Below, piece by piece: positions 17,547 through 28,000 of a stretch of 64,000 nucleotides of DNA; positions within the stretch are counted from its first letter, which is position 1; each line of letters starts with the position of its first letter. Both the position numbers and the translations under genes were made by a program. Location of the stretch: assembly GCF_042854845.1 (NCBI RefSeq), contig NZ_AP031498.1, positions 2,914,001 through 2,978,000 on the forward strand. Reading direction: 5' to 3'. The notes under the pieces were generated by a model. The model saw nothing but the letters and a program-made list of their open reading frames with translations, had not been told where the DNA came from and did no database searches. Origin of the DNA: Maricurvus nonylphenolicus. Lineage in GTDB: Bacteria; Pseudomonadota; Gammaproteobacteria; Pseudomonadales; Cellvibrionaceae.

Positions 17547-17972
17547 ATTCAGACGCGCTTGTACGGTCTGATAACATAAAATTGCTTACATCTTGGTAGT
17601 TTAACTTATAGAGCTCAAGCCTTTTGTCAATAACATTTGCCAGGCTTGATCAATCGCTTAAAGCGCAGCCAGCTTGCTCAGGCTTCAGCCACACCCTGCT
17701 CACTAATTAAACAGCAATCAAGTAACTTCAACTATACTCTCAAAAAATCACTTAAATTTCAGTGTGAAATCATTGAAATGCTTGAATTTTTTATAAATCA
17801 AGGTAGCTTTTGCCAGACGTTTATCACTATGAAGCAAAATGGCGCTAAAACCATAGTTTTCGTAGGTGTTAGGCACCTTATTTTCCCCTTTAGAGGGTAA
17901 AAAGTTTCTCTTTTTTGATATGTACTGTCTGATTTTTAGCCAACTGCAAGAGTCAGACCAAGGACTCCTATT
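17547..17972. other. Divergent intergenic region ahead of nhaB
   Basis: These 426 bases hold the promoters of the Hpt-like gene and nhaB. Two small inverted repeats precede nhaB: AGGTG/CACCT near 17863-17877, and a CCCTTTAGAGGG hairpin flanked by T and A runs near 17881-17902. They could form a leader structure. An open frame at 17637-17900 lacks an RBS and protein-like composition and is not called. Confidence 0.4.
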
Positions 17973-19478
17973 ATGACAAGAACATTAGGCCAAGCCTTCG
18001 GCCAGAACTTTTTGGGGCAAGCTCCTAACTGGTATAAACAGGCTATCGTCCTATTTCTGGTAGCGAACCCCATCTTATATTTCACTGCGGGACCATTCGT
18101 TACCGGTTGGCTACTGATTGGTGAATTCATTTTTACCTTGGCTATGGCACTAAAATGCTACCCCCTGCAACCTGGCGGCCTGCTGGCTTTACAAGCCGTT
18201 GTCCTAGGACTCACGAGTGCAAAAACGGTCTATCATGAAGTTGAAGCAAACCTCCAAGTAATTCTGCTGCTCGTCTTTATGGTGGCAGGCATCTACTTCA
18301 TGAAGGACCTGCTGCTCTATACCTTCACCAAGATTTTGATCAAGATTCGATCAAAAACCTTATTATCACTGCTGTTCTCCTTTATGGCGGCCGTGCTGTC
18401 TGCGTTTTTAGACGCACTGACGGTCACCGCGGTACTGATCAGTGTTGCGGTGGGCTTCTACTCGGTATACCACAAGGTCGCTTCTGGCAAAAAGGTGCAC
18501 CACCAACACGATCACGGTGATGATCATCAGGTGACTGAATACCACCGTGAAGACCTGGATAAGTTCCGTGAGTTCTTGCGCAGCCTGATTATGCACGGCG
18601 CTGTAGGTACTGCCTTGGGTGGTGTTTGTACTTTGGTAGGTGAACCTCAGAACCTGCTGATTGCCGAGCGTGCAGGTTGGAACTTTGTTGAATTTTTCAC
18701 CGTGATGGCGCCGGTCACTATGCCTACGCTGGCTGCTGGCTTGGTCACCTGTCTGGTGCTGGAAAAAATCAAAATACTGGGTTATGGCTCCCAATTGCCG
18801 GAATCTGTTCGTACAGTATTGGAAGATTTTGCCGCCGAAGAAGATAAAAAGCGTGGTCTTCGCGACAATGCGGCCCTGATTAGCCAGGCTCTTATTGCCC
18901 TGATTCTGGTTGCCTCACTGGCTCTGCACGTTGCCGAAGTGGGTCTGATTGGCCTGATGATCATCGTACTGTTAACCGCATTTAACGGCGTTATCGAAGA
19001 ACACCAAATTGGTCACGCCTTTGAAGAAGCCCTGCCCTTTACCGCACTGCTGGTTGTTTTCTTTGCGGTTGTTGCGGTGATCCATGAACAACACCTGTTC
19101 TCACCCATCACCAATGCCGTACTTTCCATGGAGCTGGATGCCCAGCCATCTATGCTGTTTGTAGCAAACGGTGTGCTATCCATGATCAGTGATAATGTGT
19201 TTGTGGCGACGGTTTACATCAATGAAGTTGAGCAAGCCTTCCGCGCAGGTGAAATCACCCGTGATCATTTCGATAAGCTGGCCATTGCCATCAACACCGG
19301 TACTAACCTGCCATCAGTAGCTACACCTAATGGCCAAGCCGCCTTCCTGTTCCTGCTGACTTCAGCCCTGGCGCCATTAATTCGCCTTTCCTACGGCCGT
19401 ATGGTGCTTATGGCGTTGCCATACACCCTTGTACTGTCCGTTGTGGCTCTGGCCTGTGTTAATGCCTTTATTGTCTGA
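17973..19478 (+). CDS. nhaB: Na+/H+ antiporter NhaB
   Basis: This 501-residue, about 12-helix inner-membrane antiporter exchanges internal Na+ for external protons. NhaB hallmarks are the N-terminal GQAFGQNFLGQAPNWYK block, the FLDALTVTAVLISVA segment, and the late INTGTNLPSVATPNGQAAF stretch. A His/Asp-rich cytoplasmic loop (HHQHDHGDDHQ, about residues 174-184) is notable. The length agrees with Escherichia coli NhaB. The gene has a strong terminator after it and is likely its own unit, divergent from the nudC run. Confidence 0.94.
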   Translation: MTRTLGQAFGQNFLGQAPNWYKQAIVLFLVANPILYFTAGPFVTGWLLIGEFIFTLAMALKCYPLQPGGLLALQAVVLGLTSAKTVYHEVEANLQVILLLVFMVAGIYFMKDLLLYTFTKILIKIRSKTLLSLLFSFMAAVLSAFLDALTVTAVLISVAVGFYSVYHKVASGKKVHHQHDHGDDHQVTEYHREDLDKFREFLRSLIMHGAVGTALGGVCTLVGEPQNLLIAERAGWNFVEFFTVMAPVTMPTLAAGLVTCLVLEKIKILGYGSQLPESVRTVLEDFAAEEDKKRGLRDNAALISQALIALILVASLALHVAEVGLIGLMIIVLLTAFNGVIEEHQIGHAFEEALPFTALLVVFFAVVAVIHEQHLFSPITNAVLSMELDAQPSMLFVANGVLSMISDNVFVATVYINEVEQAFRAGEITRDHFDKLAIAINTGTNLPSVATPNGQAAFLFLLTSALAPLIRLSYGRMVLMALPYTLVLSVVALACVNAFIV

Positions 19479-19530
19479 TGTATAAGCCGTGTAATTAAGT
19501 GCCAAACACACGTTACACAGTGCATTAAGC

Positions 19531-19554
19531 AAAAACCCGCTTCGGCGGGTTTTT
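19531..19554 (+). terminator. Rho-independent terminator of nhaB
   Basis: AAAAACCCGC-TTCG-GCGGGTTTTT is a perfect 10-bp stem with a stable UUCG tetraloop and trailing T-run, about 50 bases after the nhaB stop. It separates nhaB from the six-gene export/signalling module. Confidence 0.92.
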
Positions 19555-19683
19555 CTTTGTCTGCCCCTCACCTTTCACTCCTCCCCGCCGATAAAAACAG
19601 AAACCCGACAATTTCGTGCAAAACACGAGATTTGATAAATACTTATAACAAATCAAGCACTTGGACGCTGTTCGCTACTTGTC

Positions 19684-21426
19684 ATGGTTTCGATGCCCCC
19701 TATTCAATACTGGCTTAATCAGATCTGCACCTTGCTGCCCGGTGTAAGTCACGCCGTCGTGGTAAAAACAGACCGGATCGAGAAAATAGAAGCCCAATGG
19801 CCTGTCGACAGCAAAGCCATCACGCCAGCCATGCTATCGGCCATTAAACTCTATCAACAACAGGCTGGCAGCCTAACTTCTATCGACAACCAGGCTGAAC
19901 AGTTGCTCCTGGTAAGACCCATTAAAATCGACGAGCAAGACTCATCCATACTGTGCTTGCAAATTCATGCAAATCCCCAGCAACAACCTGTCATAGAGCA
20001 ATTACTAGCCTGGTCTGAGCAGTGGGTTGAATTATTAGTTGCACGGCACAACGAAGCTGAAACCAGCCCTGCATCAGTCGGGTTGCCACAGGAAAGCACT
20101 AAAGCGCTATCCCTGGCCAGCTTACTTAGCTGTATGACCAGCTCATTAAACCTGGCTGAGAGCTGCCATCGCCTTGCAAGATTGCTCACTGTTAGCCTTA
20201 AAGCAGAAAGGATCAGTATTGGCCTGATCAGGCGCCCCGCTGGGACAGGAGAAGCGCCAATAACCCTTGTTGCCACCTCCGACAATAAAACTCTCGACAC
20301 CAAACAACCCGCGGTCAAAGCGATTGAAGACGTTTTCCGCTGCCTGCAAACGTCAAAGGACAACGAAGACCAAAACTTGCAACAGTGCGAACAGGCATAT
20401 GCCTCTGCGCGTAACATCGGCAGTGTATTTACCACGCCATTACTGCAAAGCAACAAACAGCTTATCGGGGCGATCCTGGTAGAATCAAAATTCGAGGACA
20501 GTCACAGACAACAACTCGTTATCGAGAAAACTGCACGCCTGATTGGCCCACTCCTGGATATAAAGCGCCTGCTACCCGACAAAAAATCAAGCGTCTTGCC
20601 GGATATTCGCCACAAGTCAAAGATCGTCGCAGGCGTTTGCGCGCTGGCCCTAGGTAGCCTGTTTATGGAAACCGGATACCGGGTGACCAGCAAAGCCACC
20701 GTTGAAGGAGAAATTCAGCGAGCAGTGGTTGCGCCCTATGATGGCTATCTTCAAAAAGCCCATTACCGCGCGGGAGAATCTGTCTTTGCAGATAGCATTA
20801 TCGCCGAGCTTGACCCCAACCAACTGCTACTCGAGAAACAGAAGTTACAAAGTCAAATTGACCAACATAACAAAGACTACCGGCAAGCGCTGTCAAACAT
20901 GGAGTATGCAAACTCTCAAATTGTACGCGCCCAAATTGCTCAGCTTGATGCCCAGCTCAATTTAGTTCACAACCAACTGCAGCAAGGCACTCTGACCGCG
21001 CCTATAAGCGGCATTATAATCACTGGCGACCTCAGTCAATCTCTCGGAGCACCTATCAGTAAAGGCGAGGTATTATTTGAAATCGCACCAGCAGAAGCCT
21101 ACCGCGTAAGCCTGTTTATTCCTGAGGAAAATGTCGCGGACATCCAGATAGGCACCCAGGGTACTCTTGCCTTAACGGCTCTGCCTAATCATCGCATCCC
21201 GTTCAAGATAGACAATATCTCCATTGCGATGAAAGAATCTGAACAGCGAACCTATTTCCGAGCAGAAGCCAGCCTGACAGCTGCAAGCGCTACATATCAA
21301 AAAAAGCTACGCCCAGGCATGGAAGGGGTGGGAAAGATAGAATTAGGCAACCGTCGACTTGGCTGGATTCTATTTCATGACTTAATTGACTGGTTACATT
21401 TGAGGCTATGGACATGGATTCCCTAG
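19684..21426 (+). CDS. GAF-HlyD fusion: inner-membrane fusion protein with cytosolic sensor domain
   Basis: This 580-residue protein has a soluble N-terminal region of about 310 residues including a GAF-like domain (about 130-295). One membrane helix follows (about 312-330; KIVAGVCALALGSLFMETGY), then a HlyD-type periplasmic adaptor part with two lipoyl halves (VVAPYDGYLQKAHYRAGE; TAPISGIIITGD), a short coiled coil and a beta-barrel domain. Usual HlyD proteins have only a short cytosolic tail, so the GAF fusion is unusual and could link small-molecule sensing to export. No strong RBS precedes the ATG at 19684 or the one three codons later. The gene overlaps the next by 19 nt and heads a six-gene operon-like run. 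Confidence 0.82.
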   Translation: MVSMPPIQYWLNQICTLLPGVSHAVVVKTDRIEKIEAQWPVDSKAITPAMLSAIKLYQQQAGSLTSIDNQAEQLLLVRPIKIDEQDSSILCLQIHANPQQQPVIEQLLAWSEQWVELLVARHNEAETSPASVGLPQESTKALSLASLLSCMTSSLNLAESCHRLARLLTVSLKAERISIGLIRRPAGTGEAPITLVATSDNKTLDTKQPAVKAIEDVFRCLQTSKDNEDQNLQQCEQAYASARNIGSVFTTPLLQSNKQLIGAILVESKFEDSHRQQLVIEKTARLIGPLLDIKRLLPDKKSSVLPDIRHKSKIVAGVCALALGSLFMETGYRVTSKATVEGEIQRAVVAPYDGYLQKAHYRAGESVFADSIIAELDPNQLLLEKQKLQSQIDQHNKDYRQALSNMEYANSQIVRAQIAQLDAQLNLVHNQLQQGTLTAPISGIIITGDLSQSLGAPISKGEVLFEIAPAEAYRVSLFIPEENVADIQIGTQGTLALTALPNHRIPFKIDNISIAMKESEQRTYFRAEASLTAASATYQKKLRPGMEGVGKIELGNRRLGWILFHDLIDWLHLRLWTWIP

Positions 21427-23564
21427 CAGCCTCAAGCCATAAGGCCAATCTGTTACCCAGATTGAACAGTAGCCTGGAATTTCATGAACAATCTCACCGG
21501 GGTGTGACGAGAATTGCCGTTTACGACCCAATGTCAGGCAAACAGTACCTACTCAACAGTGCTGCCTACCTGTTTGCCAAAGCTTTAAATGGTGAGAGAA
21601 ATATTGACCAGGCCTACCAACAACTTAATCATGAACAGCGTCAGCAACTGCCCCAGGAAAGCCTGCAGTCATTAGTTAATCAATGGTTATCATTTGATAT
21701 TTTAACGTCCGAAGATAGTGACCATAAAGCTCAAACACCTACAAACCATTGGTCAAACCTGATTCTCAACCCGCTGGCCTATAAACTGCCAGGTTTCAAT
21801 CCTGAGCCTATCCTCGAAAAGGCTTACCAACGACTAGCCCCCATCTTGCGCCTGCAGGCACTTTATCTTGGCATCGGCATTATTCTACTGGGTATTTACC
21901 AGGCCTTTCTTCACTGGCATCAACTTGTTGATTACTGGCAAGCTCGCTTTTTTTCACCAGCGAATTTTTTGTGTCTGCTAGCTGTCTATCCTGTCGTCAA
22001 AGCAATACACGAACTGGCCCATGGATTAGCCGCCAAACATTGGGGATGCTCTGTTCGTGAAGCGGGCATTCAGCTGCTGTTATTTATGCCTGTGCCCTAT
22101 ATGGATATTAGCGACGCCAATAAACTCACTAACAAATATCAACGTATGGCAATAGCCGGTGCAGGCATAGTATCGGAACTTGTGATTGCAGGATTGGCCA
22201 TGTTGGCCTGGCTCAATCTCGAGAATGGTTTACTGCGCGATATGGCATTTAATGCACTGTTGATTTGTTCGGTATCAACACTGTTATTTAACGGCAATCC
22301 ACTGCTTCGCTTTGACGCTTACTATGTTCTCAGTGACTGGTTGGAAATCCCCAATCTGGATAGACGCTCAAAACACTTTATTAGCAATCTCTTTGAGCGC
22401 CATATTTTACGCTTGGACAACCCGGCACCGGTCACTCACAGTCGAGAACCATACTGGTTAGCTCTCTACGGCATCAGCGCGCTGGTATATCGATTGTTAT
22501 TGAGTTTTACCATCGCACTTTTTATCGCCAGCCGCTTTTTTATTATCGGTATTGGCCTGGCTTGCTGGCTGTTAGTCAGGCAGTGGCTATGGCCAACGTG
22601 CCGCTACCTTTATCGTCTTTACCGTTTCACACAATCCCGGCAGCGTAAAACCCTGCTAATCAATGCTAGTGCGTGGGTACTGGGGTTAACATTGCTAATT
22701 GGCGTTATTCCATTACCGCAGACACTCGTTGTTAATGGGGTTATTGCGGTTGCCGAAGACTCGCATATAAGAGCCCAAACGGCCGGTTTTGTTCGCGCGA
22801 TTAAGCAACCCGCCGGAAGTCCGGTCAATGTCGACCAGCCCCTTATTGAGCTTAGCAACCCGGAACTGGAAGCCAAGTGGCAACAACTGCAAGCCAGAGC
22901 GGAAGAAGTTCGCCTGCGACAGCGCCAAGCATCCCTATCCTCACCGATTGACGCCGCCAAACACAGCGATGAGCTGCAATTTATCCAAGAACAACTCATA
23001 CACCTGGCAGAGCAACGCCAGCAGCTAACCATTTACAGCAGTAAAAGTGGCATCCTCAGCCTTTCGACGCCTAATGACTTACCCGGCCGATATCTCACTC
23101 AAGGGCAAGTTGTCGGCTATATTCAAGATAATGGCCCATCAATAGCCCATGTAGCGGTACCGCAAGCTTGGATAAGGGATTTGGAAATGTCGACCAGGGG
23201 CATCGAAGTTATTCCACATAAGCAGCCCTTTATGAAGCTCTCTGGTGCCCTTTTAACCTCTAGCCCTAAGGCCTCCAGAGAGCTTCCAAGCAGCCAGCTA
23301 AGTGACAGCCATGCGGGCAATATTCTTGTAGATTCACGCGACAAACATAGCAGAAAAACACTAGACCCAGTATTCCAATACCGTGTTCAACTGTTACCGC
23401 CAGAGGCCGATAACAAAGACATACATGCCCACATACCGGTAGGTAGTGCCGTTGCTGTGCGCTTTATCCAGCCAGCTGAGCCCATGGTGAAAGGCATACA
23501 ACGGCAAATACACCGTTTATGGATAAAATTTAAGCGCCTGAACCAGCAACCAGAGCGCGCATGA
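21408..23564 (+). CDS. M50-type zinc metalloprotease fused to HlyD-like adaptor domain
   Basis: This 718-residue polytopic protein has a PqqD-like N-terminal region (about residues 20-100). The site-2-protease-like membrane domain has HELAH at 201-205 and the second zinc motif NGNPLLRFDAYYVLSD (N298, P299, D303 region). More helices follow (about 355-395 and 420-440), then a periplasmic biotinyl/HlyD-like part (about 445-700; RAQTAGFVRAIKQPAGSPVN). Proteins of this shape pair with HlyD-type partners in export or processing systems. Both catalytic motifs are intact, so intramembrane proteolysis is possible, with the surface protein two genes downstream as a candidate substrate (inference). Confidence 0.82.
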   Translation: MDMDSLAASSHKANLLPRLNSSLEFHEQSHRGVTRIAVYDPMSGKQYLLNSAAYLFAKALNGERNIDQAYQQLNHEQRQQLPQESLQSLVNQWLSFDILTSEDSDHKAQTPTNHWSNLILNPLAYKLPGFNPEPILEKAYQRLAPILRLQALYLGIGIILLGIYQAFLHWHQLVDYWQARFFSPANFLCLLAVYPVVKAIHELAHGLAAKHWGCSVREAGIQLLLFMPVPYMDISDANKLTNKYQRMAIAGAGIVSELVIAGLAMLAWLNLENGLLRDMAFNALLICSVSTLLFNGNPLLRFDAYYVLSDWLEIPNLDRRSKHFISNLFERHILRLDNPAPVTHSREPYWLALYGISALVYRLLLSFTIALFIASRFFIIGIGLACWLLVRQWLWPTCRYLYRLYRFTQSRQRKTLLINASAWVLGLTLLIGVIPLPQTLVVNGVIAVAEDSHIRAQTAGFVRAIKQPAGSPVNVDQPLIELSNPELEAKWQQLQARAEEVRLRQRQASLSSPIDAAKHSDELQFIQEQLIHLAEQRQQLTIYSSKSGILSLSTPNDLPGRYLTQGQVVGYIQDNGPSIAHVAVPQAWIRDLEMSTRGIEVIPHKQPFMKLSGALLTSSPKASRELPSSQLSDSHAGNILVDSRDKHSRKTLDPVFQYRVQLLPPEADNKDIHAHIPVGSAVAVRFIQPAEPMVKGIQRQIHRLWIKFKRLNQQPERA

Positions 23565-23595
23565 TCACAACACTCGACACAAGAAGAGGAACATC

Positions 23596-25050
23596 GTGTT
23601 AAAGACATTTATACCCGCAGTGATAAGTACTGTTGTGAGCAGCATAGCACTGGCAGAAGCCAACGATATCATGCCTACTGACTGTGTGATTGTGCCCTAT
23701 AAAACTGTCGATCTCAGCAGTGCAGTATCCGGTGTCGTTGAAAGTGTCGATGTTAATCGCAGCGACTTTGTTGAACAGGATCAGGTCGTTGCGCGCTTGA
23801 AAGCGGATGTAGAAAAAGCATCTGTAGCATTGGCGCAAAAACGCACCGAGATTGAAGCCGAGGTCAAAGTAGGCAGAATTAACGTAGACTTTGACGAAAG
23901 AGAACGCAAGCGTATTGACTCCCTCTACGCTAAAAAAGCTGTCACCTTTCGACACAAGGAAGAAGCCGACCGCGAAGCCAAGCTGTCTGAGTGGGAACTG
24001 AAGCAGGCGCAGGATCTGGAGGAAATCCGCGATCTTGAATTAAAGCGCGCACAGGCTCTGCTTGACCAGAAAATTATCCGCAGCCCTATCCCTGGCTTTA
24101 TCGCCAAGGTCTTTCGAAATGAAGGTGAATATATTGAAGACCAACCCATTCTACGGGTTGTACAACTCGACCCTTTACATGTAGATACCATTTTGCCAAT
24201 GAAGCTATTTGGCAAAATCAGTAAAGGCATGCAAGCCGAAGTTGTCCCTGAAACAGACAATCAAGCTATACGTATTGCCACCGTCAGCAGTATCGATCCC
24301 CTCGGTGATGCGGCCAGTGGTACCTTCGGTGTTCGACTTGAGCTGCCTAACCCTAATTTCGACCTCCCAGCCGGATTAAAGTGTGGCATGCGATTTGTTG
24401 AGGCAAGTACGTCTCCAGAGAAGGAGCTCACCAATCAATCGGCACCGACACAACAGCCTCCGGCAAGTGCTATAACCTCTGCGGACCAGAAACCTGCTCA
24501 GTCAACCATAACGGCAATGGGCAATAACGTTATCCGCAGTCTGGTACCTAGTGCAGAAGCCATGCCTGTCCCCCCCACCAAACTCAATAAGGAAGCCTCC
24601 GCAGAAGAAACCAAACAACTAAAAACCGTACAGTTCGGCCCTATCTATTCTGCAGAACGTAAAACATTGTTAGAAACTGCATTGACCAATCACCAATATG
24701 ACTTCTCGGTAATCGAAAAAGAACAACAACGGGACCTGGGGTTTATTGTTCTGACGGATGGCGGTAGCGACTTTGCAGAAAGTCTGGAACGAGCTGAAGC
24801 ATTAAGGGAAAAAGGCATTACCGATTTACAGATTCTCACCAAAGGTGATTTTAGTGGTTACATCTCTCTGGGGGTTGCCTACGAGAAGAGTAAAGGGGAA
24901 GAACATATTCAAATGCTAGCCGACAAGGGCATAGATGCTTTTATGAAACCAAGGTCAAAACAACAAAAAGCTTGGTGGCTAAATATCAAAATGGATTCAG
25001 ATAACATCCCCCAAGTGTTTAGCGAGCTTCTGGGATCGACATCCCCTTAA
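23596..25050 (+). CDS. Periplasmic adaptor (HlyD/RND type) with SPOR-like C-terminus
   Basis: A signal peptide (MLKTFIPAVISTVVSSIALA, cut near EA) leads into a membrane-fusion-protein core with lipoyl halves (SSAVSGVVESVDVNRSDFV; IRSPIPGFIAKVFRNEGEY). A coiled coil lies between them (about residues 75-155), and a barrel domain follows to about 270. After a Pro/Ser/Thr-rich linker (about 275-345) comes a SPOR-like domain (about 350-470) ending in SLGVAYEKSKGEEHIQMLAD and the usual trailing beta strand. SPOR domains bind denuded peptidoglycan, so this could fix the export machine to the cell wall. Spacing to its neighbours is 31 and 14 bases. No TolC-like outer-membrane factor is in the module. 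Confidence 0.78.
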   Translation: MLKTFIPAVISTVVSSIALAEANDIMPTDCVIVPYKTVDLSSAVSGVVESVDVNRSDFVEQDQVVARLKADVEKASVALAQKRTEIEAEVKVGRINVDFDERERKRIDSLYAKKAVTFRHKEEADREAKLSEWELKQAQDLEEIRDLELKRAQALLDQKIIRSPIPGFIAKVFRNEGEYIEDQPILRVVQLDPLHVDTILPMKLFGKISKGMQAEVVPETDNQAIRIATVSSIDPLGDAASGTFGVRLELPNPNFDLPAGLKCGMRFVEASTSPEKELTNQSAPTQQPPASAITSADQKPAQSTITAMGNNVIRSLVPSAEAMPVPPTKLNKEASAEETKQLKTVQFGPIYSAERKTLLETALTNHQYDFSVIEKEQQRDLGFIVLTDGGSDFAESLERAEALREKGITDLQILTKGDFSGYISLGVAYEKSKGEEHIQMLADKGIDAFMKPRSKQQKAWWLNIKMDSDNIPQVFSELLGSTSP

Positions 25051-25064
25051 GCCTTAAGGTAACT

Positions 25065-28000
25065 ATGGCATCTATCGAGAAAACCATAGTCTTTGAAGTC
25101 ATAGAACCCCGTATCCTGCTATCTGCAGACCCACTGGGTACGGGGCTTGATAGCACTTTGCCAATAAGCGGCGATTGGCAAACTGATCTCTATAATCAAC
25201 CATCACCTGAAACAGAAGCTTCAAAAGACATTCAGCCATTATCACTGAATGATCTAGAGAGTTTCTTTAAACAAGCCGATAATAAAAGTGAACCCGATAT
25301 TTCACTGAATTCTTTTGCGGATTTCCTGATCCCTACAAGTGATATCACAAATAACATTGAAGTTATTGTGATTGATAAGGCCACACCCGATTACCAAACA
25401 CTTTTAGAAGCCATCCATCCATCTCCTGATACCCATTATCAATTGCTATTTCTAGATGATCAGCAATCTGGTATAGAGCAGATTAGCGATTTCCTTAGTA
25501 AACAGAGCGCAGGCAGCATTAACGCCCTGCACCTGATATCTCACGGTGACAGTCAAGGCCTGCAACTGGGTAATCAATGGTTTGACAATCAGGCACTGAC
25601 TAACCACTCAAACATGATCCAACAGTGGCAGCCAGCCTTTAGCCAGGATGCCGATATCCTTATCTATGGTTGTGACCTGGCTGCTACAGTACAGGGGCAA
25701 TCTCTGATCCAGGAACTTGCCACATTAACAGCAACAGACATAGCAGCGAGCTCCGACCTGACTGGCAGCAGTGATTTAGGAGGCGACTGGGACCTTGAAT
25801 TCCAGCTTGGTGAACTGGATACCATTAGCTTATCAATCATAGACACAGGCACAGTATGGTCTGGGCTATTGGCCACCTACACCGTCAACACGACCGCCGA
25901 CACCATAGATGTTAACGTTGGCGACGGTTTAGCCCTGGACGCCAGCGGTAATACTAGCCTTCGTGCCGCTATTATGGAAGCCAACTTTGATGCTGCCGCC
26001 GACGATATCACTCTGCCAACGGGCACTTACACCCTGACACTGGGGAGCGCTTTTGATAACGCTGGCAGCCAGGGCGATCTGGATATTCTGCAGGATCTCA
26101 CCATTAACGGCACCGGTGCGACCAATACGATTATCAACGGTGGCGGCATAGATCGAATTTTTGATATTCGCAATGCGGGTACAGACTTTGTCTTAAATAA
26201 CACCACCCTGACCGGAGGCAGTGCCGATGGCAACGGCAGTGGTGACGGCGGTGCCATCTATATTGACACCGACTCTACCGCTAACCTTAACCAGGTGATC
26301 ATTGATAGCAATCTGGCTAACAAGGGCGCAGGCATTTTTAATCTGGGTATTCTGGATATCACTGAAGCTATCTTTAACAGCAACGGCAATGCTGGTACGC
26401 AACTGGGCGGCGCTATTGCCAATTACAACAATGCCTCTGTTACACAGGTGACCTTTACCGCTAACCAAGCGGTTGATGGTGCAGCGCTCTACGAACATAA
26501 CACGGCCATAGATCTAAAAGTCGAAAACTCTACCCTGAGTAGCAATATTGCTTCAGGTAATGGTGGCGGAATTTATGCCAACGGCACAGTGACCATTCTC
26601 AACTCAACCTTCACACTCAACGATGCCAATGTAGGCGGAGGTATTTTCAACAACACCGGTACCGTTAATATTAAAAACACCATCGTAGCAGGCAATACTG
26701 CATCAACCAACAACGATGTCAGTGGTACCTTTAATAGCCTGGACTACAACTTAATTCAAGACACGACCGGTTCACTTGGATTTGCAGGCAATGATCGGTT
26801 AGGTAATGGCGCTGACCTTGCCCCCCTGGCCGATAACGGTGGCTTTGGTCGAACCCACGCATTGCTCCCCACCAGTTTGGCGATCGATCCCGCGGGATTG
26901 ACTGGCGCCCCAACTGCAGACCAAGTAGGCAACCTGAGAGATGCAACGCCAGATATCGGCGCTTTCGAATTTGGCGCGAGCAATGCAGCCCCAGTACTGG
27001 ACAATACGGTTCCGAATCAGAGCGCAACAGAAGATGTGTTTTTTAGCTTTCAGTTTGCCGCAGCAACCTTTAGTGATCCAGACAGTGACCCCCTTCTTTA
27101 TTCCGCAACCCAAGCCGACGGAACACTATTACCAGCATGGCTAACATTTGATGGCGTTACCCGAACCTTTTCTGGCAGCCCGACGGATGGCGATACAGGC
27201 AATCTGTCAATTGCATTGGAAGCCAAAGACGGTAATGGCGGTGATACAACCGTTATTTTCGATATAGCTATCGCTAATGTTAACGACGCCCCTACACTGA
27301 ATGCCAATCCACTCAACCCAACATTTATTGAAGACGCAGGTGCAGTATCCCTTTACAACAGCGCAATCATTGATACCGTTGAAGCCACCCAACTAATTAC
27401 CGACATCAATTTTTCAGTCACCAATATTCTCGATGCAGGTAGTGAATATTTGGTTATTGATGGTACAAATATTCTCCTGGCCAATGGAGTCACCGGTAAA
27501 ACCGCGATTAATGGTCTGGGCTACAGTGTCAGTGTCGTAGGCACCAATGCCGGAATAGGATTAAACGGTGGATTACTGAACCGTACTAACGCAGAATCTA
27601 TTATCAATGGCGTGAGCTACCTTAACACCAGTAACGAACCAGATACCACGCCTCGAACCGTCACAATTACCGGCATCAGAGATAATGGGGGTACAGCCCT
27701 GGGGGGATTCGATTTTAGCAGTCCGGATCTGTCTTCAATCATTTCCCTGGTCTCTGTTAACGACCAACCCGTAACCAGTGATATCACCATTAATATTACT
27801 CCCGATGATATAACTACCAATGGCATGTTTATTGTCGCCGATGCCGATCTTAGCAACAGCCATACCTTTACCATCGCAAGCCTCCCCACTGCAGGTAATT
27901 TAATTAACAATAATGACGGTACTTTCAGTTTTAACCTGGGCAGTGATTTTGATGACCTGCTACCGGGCCAAAGCAGAAGCATCAGTTTTACCTATATCGC

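Noticed and set aside
17637..17900. 87-codon frame upstream of nhaB
   Set aside because: No RBS, no hydrophobic or family pattern, and AT-rich promoter-like DNA.
26200..27000. Possible DNA repeat array in the beta-helix part of the surface protein
   Set aside because: The repetition is at protein level (Asn/Gly/Thr beta-helix turns) and I could not find a regular DNA period.
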